From JAJTFW01 sp031411335 (lineage in GTDB: Bacteria; Bacteroidota; Bacteroidia; AKYH767-A; OLB10): DNA of 16,503 nt. The DNA lies in contig JANOAX010000188.1 of NCBI GenBank assembly GCA_031411335.1, forward strand, positions 1 through 16,503, written 5' to 3'. Positions 1 through 8,122 of this stretch are shown piece after piece. Position numbers and translations under genes: made by a program. Positions within the stretch are counted from its first letter, which is position 1; every line of letters starts with the position of its first letter. A model generated the notes under the pieces. The model was given only the letters and a program-made list of their open reading frames with translations, was not told where the DNA came from and made no database searches.

Positions 1-2606
1 AATGGCAAAAAACCATTGGTGGAAATATTTCGGATCAATTAAAATCCTTCTTCATGACCAATGATAAAGGCTTTTTCTTAGCCGGATCTACTAATTCAGA
101 TTCATCGGGCCTTAAAACGGAGAATAATATTGGTATTGTTGATTATTGGGTGGTAAAAGTAGATAGCCTTGGAAACATTCAATGGCAAAATACAATAGGT
201 GGTACAAGTGCTGATTACCTGTATGAGGCTTGTCAAACGAGTGATAATGGTTTCTTACTCGCAGGGCATTCAATGTCGGTGGCTTCTGGAGATAAACAAG
301 CCTCAAGTATTGGCACTTGGGATTGGTGGATTGTTAAATTGGATTCATTGGGTAATATTCAATGGGAAAGAACAATTCATGCATATGATAGGGAATATTT
401 AAACGCAATTATTCCGACATCTGATGGAAATATTGTTTTAGCTGGAACTAGTTGGTCTATGATTGGTCTTGATAAAACAGAAGATTCTTATGCAGGTGGT
501 GAATACTGGGTAATGAAAATTGATTTATCAGGTAACATCCTGTGGCAAAACACAATTATTGGAAATACTAATGACTATTTGTATGCTATTGATACTTGTT
601 CTGATGGAGGTTTTATTCTTGGCGGATATTCAAGGTCGACTGGTGGGTTTGATAAATCGCAAGTCTGTTTCGGTGATTATGATTATTGGATTGTAAAAAT
701 TGATTCTATGGGAGTCAAACAATGGGATAAAACGATAGGTGGAAGCAACACTGAATATTTATTTTCAGTCAAACAAACTCCTGACGATGGTTATATAATA
801 GCAGGATCATCTCGTTCAGATATTTCTGGCAATAAAAATCAGAATAGTCATGGAGATGATGATTATTGGATTCTCAGATTAGATGTAAGTGGTAATATTT
901 TATGGCAACAAACTATAGGAGGAATAGGTAATGATTATCCTAAGTCCGTTATAAATACTGATGATGGTGGATTTTTAATTTGTGGAACTTCTGAATCTTC
1001 CAATACTGGAGAGAAGACCTCCCCGCTTAAGGGTTTTGATGATTTTTGGATTGTAAAATTGGATTCTTTAGGTGCTATACTTTGGGATAGATCTATTGGA
1101 GGAGATTCATACGAATCATGCGAGCTAGCTATACAAACAGGACCAAATAGTTATTTATTAGCAGGTGAATCGATGTCCCCTATTTCTTTTGACAAATCTG
1201 AAAATAGTTATGGACAAATAGATTATTGGATTGTTAAATTTGGTGATCATTATAACTCCATAACTGGAAATGTTTTTGGTGACCTTAATTTTAATTGGAA
1301 CTTTGACTTTAATGAACCCCATTTAACAAATCTGAAAATTACTGATCAGAATTCTCAATTGTTTACTTTTACAGATGATTCAGGTTACTATAAATTAGCT
1401 GTATTTGATTCCGGTGCCTACAGCTTTGCGCCAACCCCTTTGAATTTTTATGCAAGTTTCCCTACTACAAATACTGCCAATTTTTCTGGATTTCAACAAA
1501 AAGATTCCTTGAATAATTTCGCATTTCAACCCGCTGGTACTTTTAATGATTTAAGTATTAAATTAACGCCATACAGTGCATTTCGATCCGGAATGGTAGG
1601 TTCATATAAATTAGATTATTCAAATTTGGGATCAACGACCATAACTCCGACTATCATTTTTTATCCTGATTCTAACTTGAATTTTATCAATTCCAATCCT
1701 TCACCTTCTTCAGTTTCTTTAGACTCCATTGTTTATAATTTCGGCCCACTTGGACCACTAGAAACAGGTAGTATTATTCTCAGTTTTAATATCAGTCAGG
1801 GATTGCCTATTAACACTTTGATTTTTTCGAGAGTTTCTATTTTGCCAACTATAGGTGACGATAACCCTTCCTCTAATCAAGCAAACTGGGAAGTTTTTGT
1901 TACCGGATCATTTGACCCCAATGATATATTAGTAAATCGCTCTGAAATATTCGACTTTGAATTAAATAATCTACCAACCTTAGACTACCTTATTCGTTTT
2001 CAAAACACAGGAAACGACACTGCATTTTTTGTTCGTATTGATAACAAGATCACTTCTAATTTGGATATAAATCAAATCGAATTTGTAGCTTCATCACATC
2101 CCTGTCATCTCAGTTTTCAATTTCAAGATTCAACATTGAAATTTACATTCAACAATATCTTACTACCGGATAGTAATATTAATGAACCGATGAGTCATGG
2201 TTTTGTGCGATATCAAATCAAACCTATTGCATCTGTAGCCTTAGGTGATTCTATTTTAAATAAAGCAAATATTATTTTTGATTATAATCCACCAGTTATT
2301 ACAAATACTGCAATAACAACGGTTACAACTTCCACCGGAATAATGCAAAATTCTAATTCTAACTTTGTGTGCTTTCCAAATCCAACTTTTGATGAGATCG
2401 TCTTAGAATGGAAAGGTAAATCTTTTGGGAAAGTACAAGTGGATATTTATAATTTTTATGGACAAAAAGTTCGAACCTTGTATCAAGGAAATCTTAACAT
2501 GAATTTTTGGAAGCAAAGATTTGACATTAGTGAATTAACCCAAGGCCTTTATTTTATTTCATGGAAAGGAGAAGAGTCGTTTGTTCGAAAATTTATTAAA
2601 TTGTAA
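1..2606 (+). CDS. Secreted beta-propeller repeat protein with T9SS type A sorting domain (5' end outside window)
   Basis: The frame is open from the left edge, so the ATG at 54 is internal and the N-terminus and any signal peptide lie outside. From the first whole codon (nt 3) 867 residues are visible. Residues 1-420 are seven 60-residue units, each with a W..(T/S)IGG-like start and a D-[YFW]-W-[IV]-x-[KR] strand, resembling beta-propeller (SBBP/delta-60-like) repeats. Residues about 421-490 (GNVFGDLNFNWNFDFNEP) look like an SdrD B-like or Cna B-like domain. Residues about 510-770, with FDPND and IRFQNTGNDTA, match the DUF11/DUF7619-like region common before sorting domains. The last 85 or so residues (CFPNP...VDIYNFYGQKV...ELTQGLYFISW...RKFIKL) are a T9SS type A sorting domain. 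The protein is therefore predicted to be exported and either anchored on the cell surface or released. Its function is unknown; adhesion or binding is only a guess. Sampled GC is well below that of the following genes. Confidence 0.9.
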   Translation, partial: WQKTIGGNISDQLKSFFMTNDKGFFLAGSTNSDSSGLKTENNIGIVDYWVVKVDSLGNIQWQNTIGGTSADYLYEACQTSDNGFLLAGHSMSVASGDKQASSIGTWDWWIVKLDSLGNIQWERTIHAYDREYLNAIIPTSDGNIVLAGTSWSMIGLDKTEDSYAGGEYWVMKIDLSGNILWQNTIIGNTNDYLYAIDTCSDGGFILGGYSRSTGGFDKSQVCFGDYDYWIVKIDSMGVKQWDKTIGGSNTEYLFSVKQTPDDGYIIAGSSRSDISGNKNQNSHGDDDYWILRLDVSGNILWQQTIGGIGNDYPKSVINTDDGGFLICGTSESSNTGEKTSPLKGFDDFWIVKLDSLGAILWDRSIGGDSYESCELAIQTGPNSYLLAGESMSPISFDKSENSYGQIDYWIVKFGDHYNSITGNVFGDLNFNWNFDFNEPHLTNLKITDQNSQLFTFTDDSGYYKLAVFDSGAYSFAPTPLNFYASFPTTNTANFSGFQQKDSLNNFAFQPAGTFNDLSIKLTPYSAFRSGMVGSYKLDYSNLGSTTITPTIIFYPDSNLNFINSNPSPSSVSLDSIVYNFGPLGPLETGSIILSFNISQGLPINTLIFSRVSILPTIGDDNPSSNQANWEVFVTGSFDPNDILVNRSEIFDFELNNLPTLDYLIRFQNTGNDTAFFVRIDNKITSNLDINQIEFVASSHPCHLSFQFQDSTLKFTFNNILLPDSNINEPMSHGFVRYQIKPIASVALGDSILNKANIIFDYNPPVITNTAITTVTTSTGIMQNSNSNFVCFPNPTFDEIVLEWKGKSFGKVQVDIYNFYGQKVRTLYQGNLNMNFWKQRFDISELTQGLYFISWKGEESFVRKFIKL
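3..1262 (+). repeat. Seven in-frame 180-nt repeats encoding propeller blades
   Basis: Trp codons recur at nt 3, 183, 363, 543, 723, 903 and 1083, and the DYW-[IV] motif at 141, 321, 501, 681, 861, 1041 and 1221. Every interval is exactly 180 nt, with no insertion or deletion. The units have diverged in sequence but keep perfect register. More units may lie to the left of the window. Confidence 0.95.
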
Positions 2607-2755
2607 ATTAATTATTTCTCGCTTTATTTACTATTATCCTAATTCTTGTCGATTTAAGCTACTAGCAGGTACTCCAGGGTAATTTTACTCAACATTTTGA
2701 CTTTTAGTATATTTTACTGTTTATTGGCAATTATTTATTTAAAAGAAATATGCTG

Positions 2756-2790
2756 TTTGATATAGAATCCCTTCATTTCCATTATTTTTG
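2756..2790 (+). promoter_or_regulatory. Possible Bacteroidota-type promoter of the aminotransferase gene
   Basis: TATTTTTG at 2783-2790 fits the -7 consensus TAnnTTTG, and a TTTG lies at 2756-2759. The 23-nt spacer is longer than the usual 19-21, so the call is tentative. The -7 element overlaps the TTG codon at 2788, which argues that translation starts at the ATG at 2806, giving a leader of about 10 nt. Confidence 0.4.
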
Positions 2791-2805
2791 ACCTATCTAA
2801 AAAAC

Positions 2806-4035
2806 ATGGCCCTTATCCCCTTCTCTCCGCCCCGAATCGATGATGAAATCATCCAGGAAGTTACAGCAGCTTTGAAATCGGGCTGGATCACCACGGGTCC
2901 GCGCACCAAGCAATTTGAAAAAGAACTGAGCGCATATAACGGTAACGAGTATACGCTCTGCTTGAATTCAGCAACGGCCGGACTCGAAATTATGCTCCGT
3001 TGGTTTGGTGTGAAGGAAGGCGATGAAGTGATTTTACCTGCATACACTTATGCCGCAACCGCCAATGTGGTGGTGCATTGTGGAGCTCGACCTGTATTGG
3101 TAGATGTGAATGCTTCCGATTTTAACATCAATGTAGAAAATGTAAAAGCAGCCATCACTTCGAAAACGAAAGTGATTATGCCCGTCGATTTTGGCGGACT
3201 TCCTTGCGATTATACAGCGTTGATGGAAGTGGTGAATTCGGGAGATGTAAAATCGAAGTTTACTGCCGAGACCGAGGTTCAGAAAAAATTAGGACGGATC
3301 ATGATTTTGTCGGATGCTGCACATAGCTTAGGTGCCACCTATCACGGTAAACGAACCGGAATTTGGGCCGATGCCTCTGTATTTTCTTTTCACGCTGTAA
3401 AAAATTTAACGACGGCCGAAGGTGGTGCCATTGCGTTGATGCTTCCACCGCCATTCAGCAATGAAGAAGTTTATAAATTTTTATGCATTTACACCTTGCA
3501 CGGACAAAACAAAGATGCCTTGGCTAAAATGCAAAAAGGAAATTGGAAGTACGATATCATCGAAGCGGGCTTTAAATGCAACATGACCGATTTAGTGGCG
3601 GCCATCGGACTCATTGAATTAAGACGTTATAACGAGGATACGCTTGTCGTGAGAAAACAAGTATGCGATTGTTATTACGACGCACTCAGCGCCTTCGATT
3701 GGGCTCAATTGCCCATCTTGAGGGATGCCCATCGTGAAAGTTCCTATCATTTGTTTCCATTGCGCATTAAAGGAGTGAGTGAAGAGCAAAGAGATGCCAT
3801 CATTCAAGCCATTTTTGATGAAGATGTGAGTGTGAATGTGCATTTCATTCCATTACCTCAACTTTCGTTTTATAAGAAGCAAGGATTTAATATTGACGAT
3901 TATCCCGTAACGTATTCCAATTTCGCCACCGAAATTTCACTTCCTATCTTTTACGATTTAACCACGGAACAAAAACAACGTGTAGTATCAGCCGTCGTGA
4001 AAGCGGTTGAATCGGTATTGGTAAACGCTAAATGA
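2806..4035 (+). CDS. DegT/DnrJ/EryC1/StrS-family PLP-dependent sugar aminotransferase
   Basis: The family transfers an amino group, usually from glutamate, to a nucleotide-linked keto-sugar in the cytoplasm, supplying amino sugars for polysaccharides or glycoproteins. Family marks in the 409-residue product are the N-terminal GWITTGPRTKQFEKEL, the TLCLNSATAGLEIML substrate/cofactor segment, LPAYTYAATANVV, LSDAAHSLGA (Asp170 faces the PLP ring nitrogen in relatives) and SFHAVKNLTTAEGG, in which Lys199 should form the Schiff base. Length is normal for the family. The open frame extends to a TTG at 2788, but the ATG at 2806 (MALIPFSPPRIDDE) matches the usual start of relatives. The stop overlaps the start of the next gene (ATGA), so the two are probably translationally coupled. 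Pairing with a PglC-like transferase suggests a PglE-like role in making a diamino-sugar, but the sugar cannot be read from sequence. Confidence 0.92.
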   Translation: MALIPFSPPRIDDEIIQEVTAALKSGWITTGPRTKQFEKELSAYNGNEYTLCLNSATAGLEIMLRWFGVKEGDEVILPAYTYAATANVVVHCGARPVLVDVNASDFNINVENVKAAITSKTKVIMPVDFGGLPCDYTALMEVVNSGDVKSKFTAETEVQKKLGRIMILSDAAHSLGATYHGKRTGIWADASVFSFHAVKNLTTAEGGAIALMLPPPFSNEEVYKFLCIYTLHGQNKDALAKMQKGNWKYDIIEAGFKCNMTDLVAAIGLIELRRYNEDTLVVRKQVCDCYYDALSAFDWAQLPILRDAHRESSYHLFPLRIKGVSEEQRDAIIQAIFDEDVSVNVHFIPLPQLSFYKKQGFNIDDYPVTYSNFATEISLPIFYDLTTEQKQRVVSAVVKAVESVLVNAK

Positions 4036-4625
4036 TGGCCAAACGACTCTTCGATGTGTTGGTGAGTATGATGATGTCGGTGCTCTTGAGTCCGCTGTTG
4101 TTGGTGTTGGCGTTGGCTGTAAAATTTTCGAGTAAAGGTCCGGCTTTTTACATGCAGGAACGCATTGGTAAAAACCAAATACCTTTTCGCATTTTTAAAT
4201 TTAGAACCATGTTTCTCGATGCCGATAAAAAAGGATTGCTCACCGTGGGTGGACGTGATCCGAGGGTGACACCTGTTGGATATTTTTTAAGAAAATATAA
4301 GTTAGATGAGCTCCCGCAGTTGTTTAATGTGGTTTTAGGGGAGATGAGTTTGGTGGGTCCTAGGCCGGAAGTGAAAAGATATGTGGACATGTATTCGGTG
4401 GAGCAAAGGAAAGTACTGGAAGTAAAGCCGGGCATCACGGATTATGCGTCGATTGAATACTCCAATGAAAATGAGTTGTTGGGGAAAGCGGAGGATCCGG
4501 AGAAAATGTATGTTGAAGAAATTATGCCGGCGAAGTTGAAGTTGAATTTGAAGTATGTTCGGGAACAGAGTTTTTTGGTTGATTTGAAAATTATTTTTCA
4601 TACAGTCATAAAAATTATCGGTTAA
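4032..4625 (+). CDS. PglC-like monotopic phosphoglycosyl transferase (bacterial sugar transferase family)
   Basis: The predicted role is to move a phospho-sugar from a UDP-sugar to undecaprenyl phosphate at the inner face of the cytoplasmic membrane, the first membrane step of glycan assembly. The 197 residues begin with a short basic stretch and one hydrophobic re-entrant helix (about residues 9-31). They then show the family motifs ERIGKNQIPFRIFKFRTM, the KLDELPQLFNV segment with the Asp92-Glu93 catalytic dyad (D93/E94 in Campylobacter PglC), and GEMSLVGPRPEV. The length is that of the small PglC class rather than the larger WbaP/WcaJ class with extra membrane helices. The start codon overlaps the stop of the aminotransferase gene by 4 nt. 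Other genes of the pathway are not in the window. A second in-frame ATG one codon downstream is possible. Confidence 0.92.
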   Translation: MMAKRLFDVLVSMMMSVLLSPLLLVLALAVKFSSKGPAFYMQERIGKNQIPFRIFKFRTMFLDADKKGLLTVGGRDPRVTPVGYFLRKYKLDELPQLFNVVLGEMSLVGPRPEVKRYVDMYSVEQRKVLEVKPGITDYASIEYSNENELLGKAEDPEKMYVEEIMPAKLKLNLKYVREQSFLVDLKIIFHTVIKIIG

Positions 4626-4630
4626 TAAGA

Positions 4631-4726
4631 AATCATATTTAAACGCAACGATCGCTACGTTTTTGCAGCGGACGCAAAGAAATCATAAAAAATCATAACC
4701 ATCATAATAAATCAGTGTTCCATCAA
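4631..4726 (-). repeat. Intergenic repeat, copy A
   Basis: Read on the - strand this begins TTGATGGAACACTGATT (4726-4710), then passes TTATGAT-rich sequence and a GC-rich part with a small hairpin (CGCTGC/GTAGCG), and ends near an ATATGATTT. The 17-nt opening is identical to the copies at 9677 and 10401. It fills the gap between the convergent sugar transferase and SirB1-like genes and might help end transcription, although no U-tract terminator is visible. Confidence 0.8.
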
Positions 4727-4746
4727 ATATAGAACAGAACGAAAAT

Positions 4747-5610
4747 TTAACTCGTGAACAACGCAATCATTAATCCAATCTCATCCACCTTTTCCGTATC
4801 CCCTAACTTTTGATACGAGTACGATAAATTGCGAAGCATACGTAAAATCATATCCTTATTGCTGCAAGGTTGGTAATAAGTATTCTGCGGATCGAGTTTT
4901 AGTTTTTTTACAAATTGGTCAATGTCGCCTTTGCCGAACACTGAACCTTTGCTAAACGGATTAATGTAAAACAACACGCGACCTGTATTTCCTTCCTCGC
5001 CCTCTCTAACTTCGAGGTAGGATAAAATAAAATGCTCGGGTAAATTCACTCCGTAAATGGGGAGTCCGAGGGATTTGGTAACGAGTAAATACAAAGTAGA
5101 TAGCGCCAATGGATTCCCCTTCTTGCTTTCAATCACACAATTGATATAGGAATTTTGCGGAGCGTGGTAATTGGTGGTATTGCCAGCGAAACCGTGCTTG
5201 GTGAAAAAAATATGATTCATCACATTCACTTGCTCCAAGGCGGTTAGACTTTCGTTCAGCTCGAGCCATATATCTTTCTTGATGGTAGCGATAAACTGTA
5301 AAATTTTATCACGATCTAATTCTGGGTATTGATAACGTGCGACGAGTAATGCTCCTTCTAATAAGTCATCGGTGTTGGTATGAATCCAAATCTTCATATC
5401 CTCCAACAACATATCAAATTGAATTTTGTGAACGATGTTGGCAATGCGATGCTGTAAGATGGGATCAAACGCATGCGACCATGCATCTTCCAACATGGGA
5501 ATAACATGCGTACCCAAACTAATTAATTTTTCTTCGATATGCGTAAACACTTCCTGATCGGAATCATCGAGCAAACTAATAAGGGCTTTTACTTCGGGAT
5601 CGTTCATCAT
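4747..5610 (-). CDS. SirB1/transglutaminase-like family protein (Transglut_core2)
   Basis: The 287 residues split into an N-terminal helical part (about 1-100, starting DPEVKALISLLDDSDQEVF, HEAT-like in look) and a Transglut_core2-type domain. The latter has ELNESLTALEQVNVMNHIFF, FAGNTTNYHAPQNSYI, ESKKGNPLALSTLYLLVTKSLGLPIYGVNLPEHFILSY and a C-terminal region ending in TPR-like helices (MILRMLRNLSYSYQKLGD). Relatives are widespread and annotated as transglutaminase-like or SirB1, but their biochemical role is unsettled. At the position where papain-like folds carry the nucleophilic Cys this protein reads NPLALS, so catalysis is doubtful. A Cys (YINC) lies nearby but does not match the usual place. 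Two adjacent ATG codons occur at the start; GGAAAA stands just before. A weak -7-like TAATATTG lies about 10 nt upstream of the start. Confidence 0.85.
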   Translation of the reverse strand: MMNDPEVKALISLLDDSDQEVFTHIEEKLISLGTHVIPMLEDAWSHAFDPILQHRIANIVHKIQFDMLLEDMKIWIHTNTDDLLEGALLVARYQYPELDRDKILQFIATIKKDIWLELNESLTALEQVNVMNHIFFTKHGFAGNTTNYHAPQNSYINCVIESKKGNPLALSTLYLLVTKSLGLPIYGVNLPEHFILSYLEVREGEEGNTGRVLFYINPFSKGSVFGKGDIDQFVKKLKLDPQNTYYQPCSNKDMILRMLRNLSYSYQKLGDTEKVDEIGLMIALFTS

Positions 5611-5986
5611 TTTTCCTACACAATATTAACCCGTAACACTATGTCGTTCTAAGGTACGGAGGATATTTATAAACGGAAAGATGTTATTTTTGGAGGGGTG
5701 TAATGTATTGAAAATAAAATAATTGCAAGTGAGGTAGAAAGTGAATGGAAGACATAAACCCATCCAAATTCTAATTGATGCCATCGAGAAACTCAGGCAG
5801 CATTTAAAAATTTTAATTCCTCACACTCAATCTTCGCACTCTCTCTCCTTGCTGCCCTCGAGAACCTCAGGCAGCAATAAGTATTTTAAATCCTCGCTCT
5901 CCCCCGAAGCACTTCCTTCACTCGGCTATGTGGCAAGCCATCTCCTACTCTCCTAATCTTCCATTTTCAATTCTCCAATCTCCCCC
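5611..5986. other. Gene-free 376-bp gap holding two hairpin repeats and a pyrimidine-rich stretch
   Basis: The gap separates the SirB1-like gene start from the end of the EF-G gene, both on the - strand. Nt 5611-5740 are AT-rich and should hold the promoter of the SirB1-like gene. Nt 5777-5896 contain two related hairpin units, listed separately. Nt 5890-5985 are strongly C/T-rich on the + strand. An open frame at 5741-5956 runs across the repeats and has no recognisable protein features. Confidence 0.7.
5775..5896. repeat. Two related hairpin units 74 bp apart
   Basis: Unit 1 (5775-5822) and unit 2 (5849-5896) share TCGAGAA-[AC]-CTCAGGCAGCA, followed by an AT-rich tail and a CCTC end. In unit 2, TTGCTGCC (5849-5856) pairs perfectly with GGCAGCAA (5870-5877); the loop holds a GAG/CTC mini-stem. 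In unit 1 the outer stem has one mismatch while the inner GAG/CTC is kept. The layout resembles a REP/BIME-type pair. No transposase or RAYT gene is in the window. Confidence 0.75.
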
Positions 5987-8122
5987 TCAATGATGATTAT
6001 CCACCTCAATCTTCCGATAATCCTCTGTTAATTTTTTCTGAATCTCATTGGGAACCGGTGCGTATTCGGCAAAAATGGATTTTACTTTTGCTCGACCTTG
6101 GGTGATGCTTCGGAGTGCTGCGTTGAATTTGTCGAGTTCGGCGAGTGGTGTGCGTGCCTTAATGATTTGGTAGCCGCCGCGCGAATCCATGCCCATAATA
6201 ACAGAGCGTCGCGTTTGGAGTTCGCTCATGACATCGCCCATCACATGCTCAGGTGCTTCTGTTTCTACTTCGTAAATGGGTTCGAGGAGTTGCGGTTGCG
6301 CTGCGTGAAAAGCTTCTTTAAAAGCCATCATACCCGCAATTTTGAAACTGATGTCGTTGGAATCTACCGCATGCATCTTGCCATCGTACACCGCCACACG
6401 CACATCGCGTACATACGATCCCGTTAGTGGACCCTCCAACATTTTTTCCATGATGCCCTTGATGATGCTCGGCATAAAACGATTGTCGATCACCCCACCA
6501 CTAATGCAATTGAGAAATACCAACTTTCCACCCCAAGGTAAATCATGTACCTCGGTATTTTTTACGTTTAGGTCTTTGGGTGCTGCCATTCCCTCTACAT
6601 AAGGCTCGATGCGCATGTACACTTCACCAAATTGCCCAGAGCCTCCCGATTGTTTCTTGTGTTTGTAGTTGGCCTCAGCGGGCTTCTGAATGGTTTCTCG
6701 GTAAGGTATGCGTGGAGCTTCAAAATCAATTTCCATTTTATGCAGATGTTGTAACCTCCACTTTACAATGTTCATGTGCAAATCGCCCTGTGTCGATAAA
6801 ATTAACTGTCGAATTTCTTTGTCGTAACGGTAACGGATGGTTTGGTCTTCGGCGTGAATATCGTGCAATGCCAACATCAATTTTTCGTCGTCGTTTTTAT
6901 TTTTGATGACGATGGCCGTACGCAATTTGGGTTCGGGGAAATGGATCTCATCAATATTACCATGTGCTCCTTTGGCATTTAAGGTGTCGGAAGTATTGGA
7001 GTTTTTAAGTTTTAATGTTGCTCCTATATCGCCAGCTTTGAGTCGATCGACTTGAATTCTGTTTTTTCCATCCAATATAAACAGTTGTCCGATGCGCTCG
7101 GTGGTATCGGTTTTTTCATTCTGAAAATCGTTGCCTTGCACCACTTCTCCCGACATCACTTTGAAGAGCGATAGTTTTCCAAGATGGGGTTCTACCAGCG
7201 TTTTGAAAACAAAAAGTCGAGTGGGTGCTTTGGGATCACATTTTACTTCCGATCCATCTTCCAACACTTCAGCAGGCATATCCACGGCCGATGGCGCAAC
7301 ATTATCAATGAAACCCATCAAACGGCCACTGCCCATATCATTCTTTGCCGACAAACAAAATACAGGGAACACCTGATGATTCATCATTCCCTTTTTAATT
7401 CCATCGCGTAATTCGTCTTCATCCAAATTTCCTTTTTCAAAATACAATTCCATCAACTTCTCATCGTTCTCCGCTGCTTTTTCAACGAGTTCGTTGTGCA
7501 AGGTATTTGCATTTTCTAATTCACTCTCAGGAATCGGTAATTTTTCGGGCTTCCCTCCTGTCTTGGGGAATTTATACATCGTCATTTTCAACAAATCAAT
7601 GATGGCATTGAAACCGGGACCAACCTCCACAGGATATTGCATCACTGTTACGGCAGGACCAAAGAAATTTTTTGCTTCCTCTAACGTGCTTTGAAAATTT
7701 GCTTTTTCATGATCGAGCTGATTGATGGCAATGATGGTGGGACGCTGGTACTTATCGACATAATCAAAAATAATTTCGGTTCCAATCTCCACTCCGTTTT
7801 GTGCATTCAATAATATAACGGCGGTGTCACAAACGCGAATAGAGGAAATAACTTCACCAATAAAATCATCGAGTCCGGGCGTGTCGATCACGTTAATCTT
7901 ATAATCTTTCCATTCCGTATGTAGTGGGGTCGCATACACCGAACTTCCGCGGGTATGCTCAATCTCGTGATAGTCGGAGAGTGTATTTTTCTCTTCTACC
8001 GTTCCTCTTCGTGAAATAATACCAGCCTCAAATAACATGGTTTCGGCAAGGATGGTTTTGCCGCTTTTCGCAGCGCCAATCAGGGCTACGTTTTTGATGT
8101 GCTTTTCGTCGTAGGTTTTCAT
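5987..8122 (-). CDS. Elongation factor G paralog (EF-G2/FusA2-like) with altered GTPase motifs
   Basis: This is a full-length EF-G architecture (711 residues): G domain with P-loop GAAKSGKT (16-23), switch I region RGSSV (58-62), G3 DTPGLDDF (80-87) and G4 NQLD (134-137). Domains II and III follow, then domain IV with SGGSGQFGEV and YVRDVRVAVYDGKMHAVDS, and domain V with EPIYEVETEAPEHVMGDVMSEL. Canonical EF-G has RGITI, DTPGH and NKxD. Here the catalytic His after DTPG is Leu84 and the guanine-specificity Lys is Gln135, so slow or absent GTP hydrolysis and altered nucleotide choice are likely. A Bacteroides EF-G2 paralog has been reported to support translation without GTPase activity; equivalence to that protein is my inference. 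The gene stands alone, not in a str operon, so a normal fusA presumably lies elsewhere. Confidence 0.9.
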   Translation of the reverse strand: MKTYDEKHIKNVALIGAAKSGKTILAETMLFEAGIISRRGTVEEKNTLSDYHEIEHTRGSSVYATPLHTEWKDYKINVIDTPGLDDFIGEVISSIRVCDTAVILLNAQNGVEIGTEIIFDYVDKYQRPTIIAINQLDHEKANFQSTLEEAKNFFGPAVTVMQYPVEVGPGFNAIIDLLKMTMYKFPKTGGKPEKLPIPESELENANTLHNELVEKAAENDEKLMELYFEKGNLDEDELRDGIKKGMMNHQVFPVFCLSAKNDMGSGRLMGFIDNVAPSAVDMPAEVLEDGSEVKCDPKAPTRLFVFKTLVEPHLGKLSLFKVMSGEVVQGNDFQNEKTDTTERIGQLFILDGKNRIQVDRLKAGDIGATLKLKNSNTSDTLNAKGAHGNIDEIHFPEPKLRTAIVIKNKNDDEKLMLALHDIHAEDQTIRYRYDKEIRQLILSTQGDLHMNIVKWRLQHLHKMEIDFEAPRIPYRETIQKPAEANYKHKKQSGGSGQFGEVYMRIEPYVEGMAAPKDLNVKNTEVHDLPWGGKLVFLNCISGGVIDNRFMPSIIKGIMEKMLEGPLTGSYVRDVRVAVYDGKMHAVDSNDISFKIAGMMAFKEAFHAAQPQLLEPIYEVETEAPEHVMGDVMSELQTRRSVIMGMDSRGGYQIIKARTPLAELDKFNAALRSITQGRAKVKSIFAEYAPVPNEIQKKLTEDYRKIEVDNHH

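Noticed and set aside
2788..2805. TTG start giving an 18-nt longer aminotransferase
   Set aside because: The codon overlaps a good -7 promoter box, and relatives begin with sequence like that after the ATG at 2806.
4626..4746. Terminator for the glycan genes
   Set aside because: The stems seen belong to repeat copy A and are short, with no U-tract placed after them.
5775..5896. CRISPR array
   Set aside because: Only two imperfect units with internal hairpins, no regular spacers and no cas genes.
5741..5956. 71-codon open frame on the + strand
   Set aside because: It runs through both hairpin repeats and a C/T-rich stretch and its product is Ser/Leu-rich without any domain; most likely chance.
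6098..7694. Several + strand open frames opposite the EF-G gene
   Set aside because: They are antisense shadows of a well-supported coding region with no domain content.
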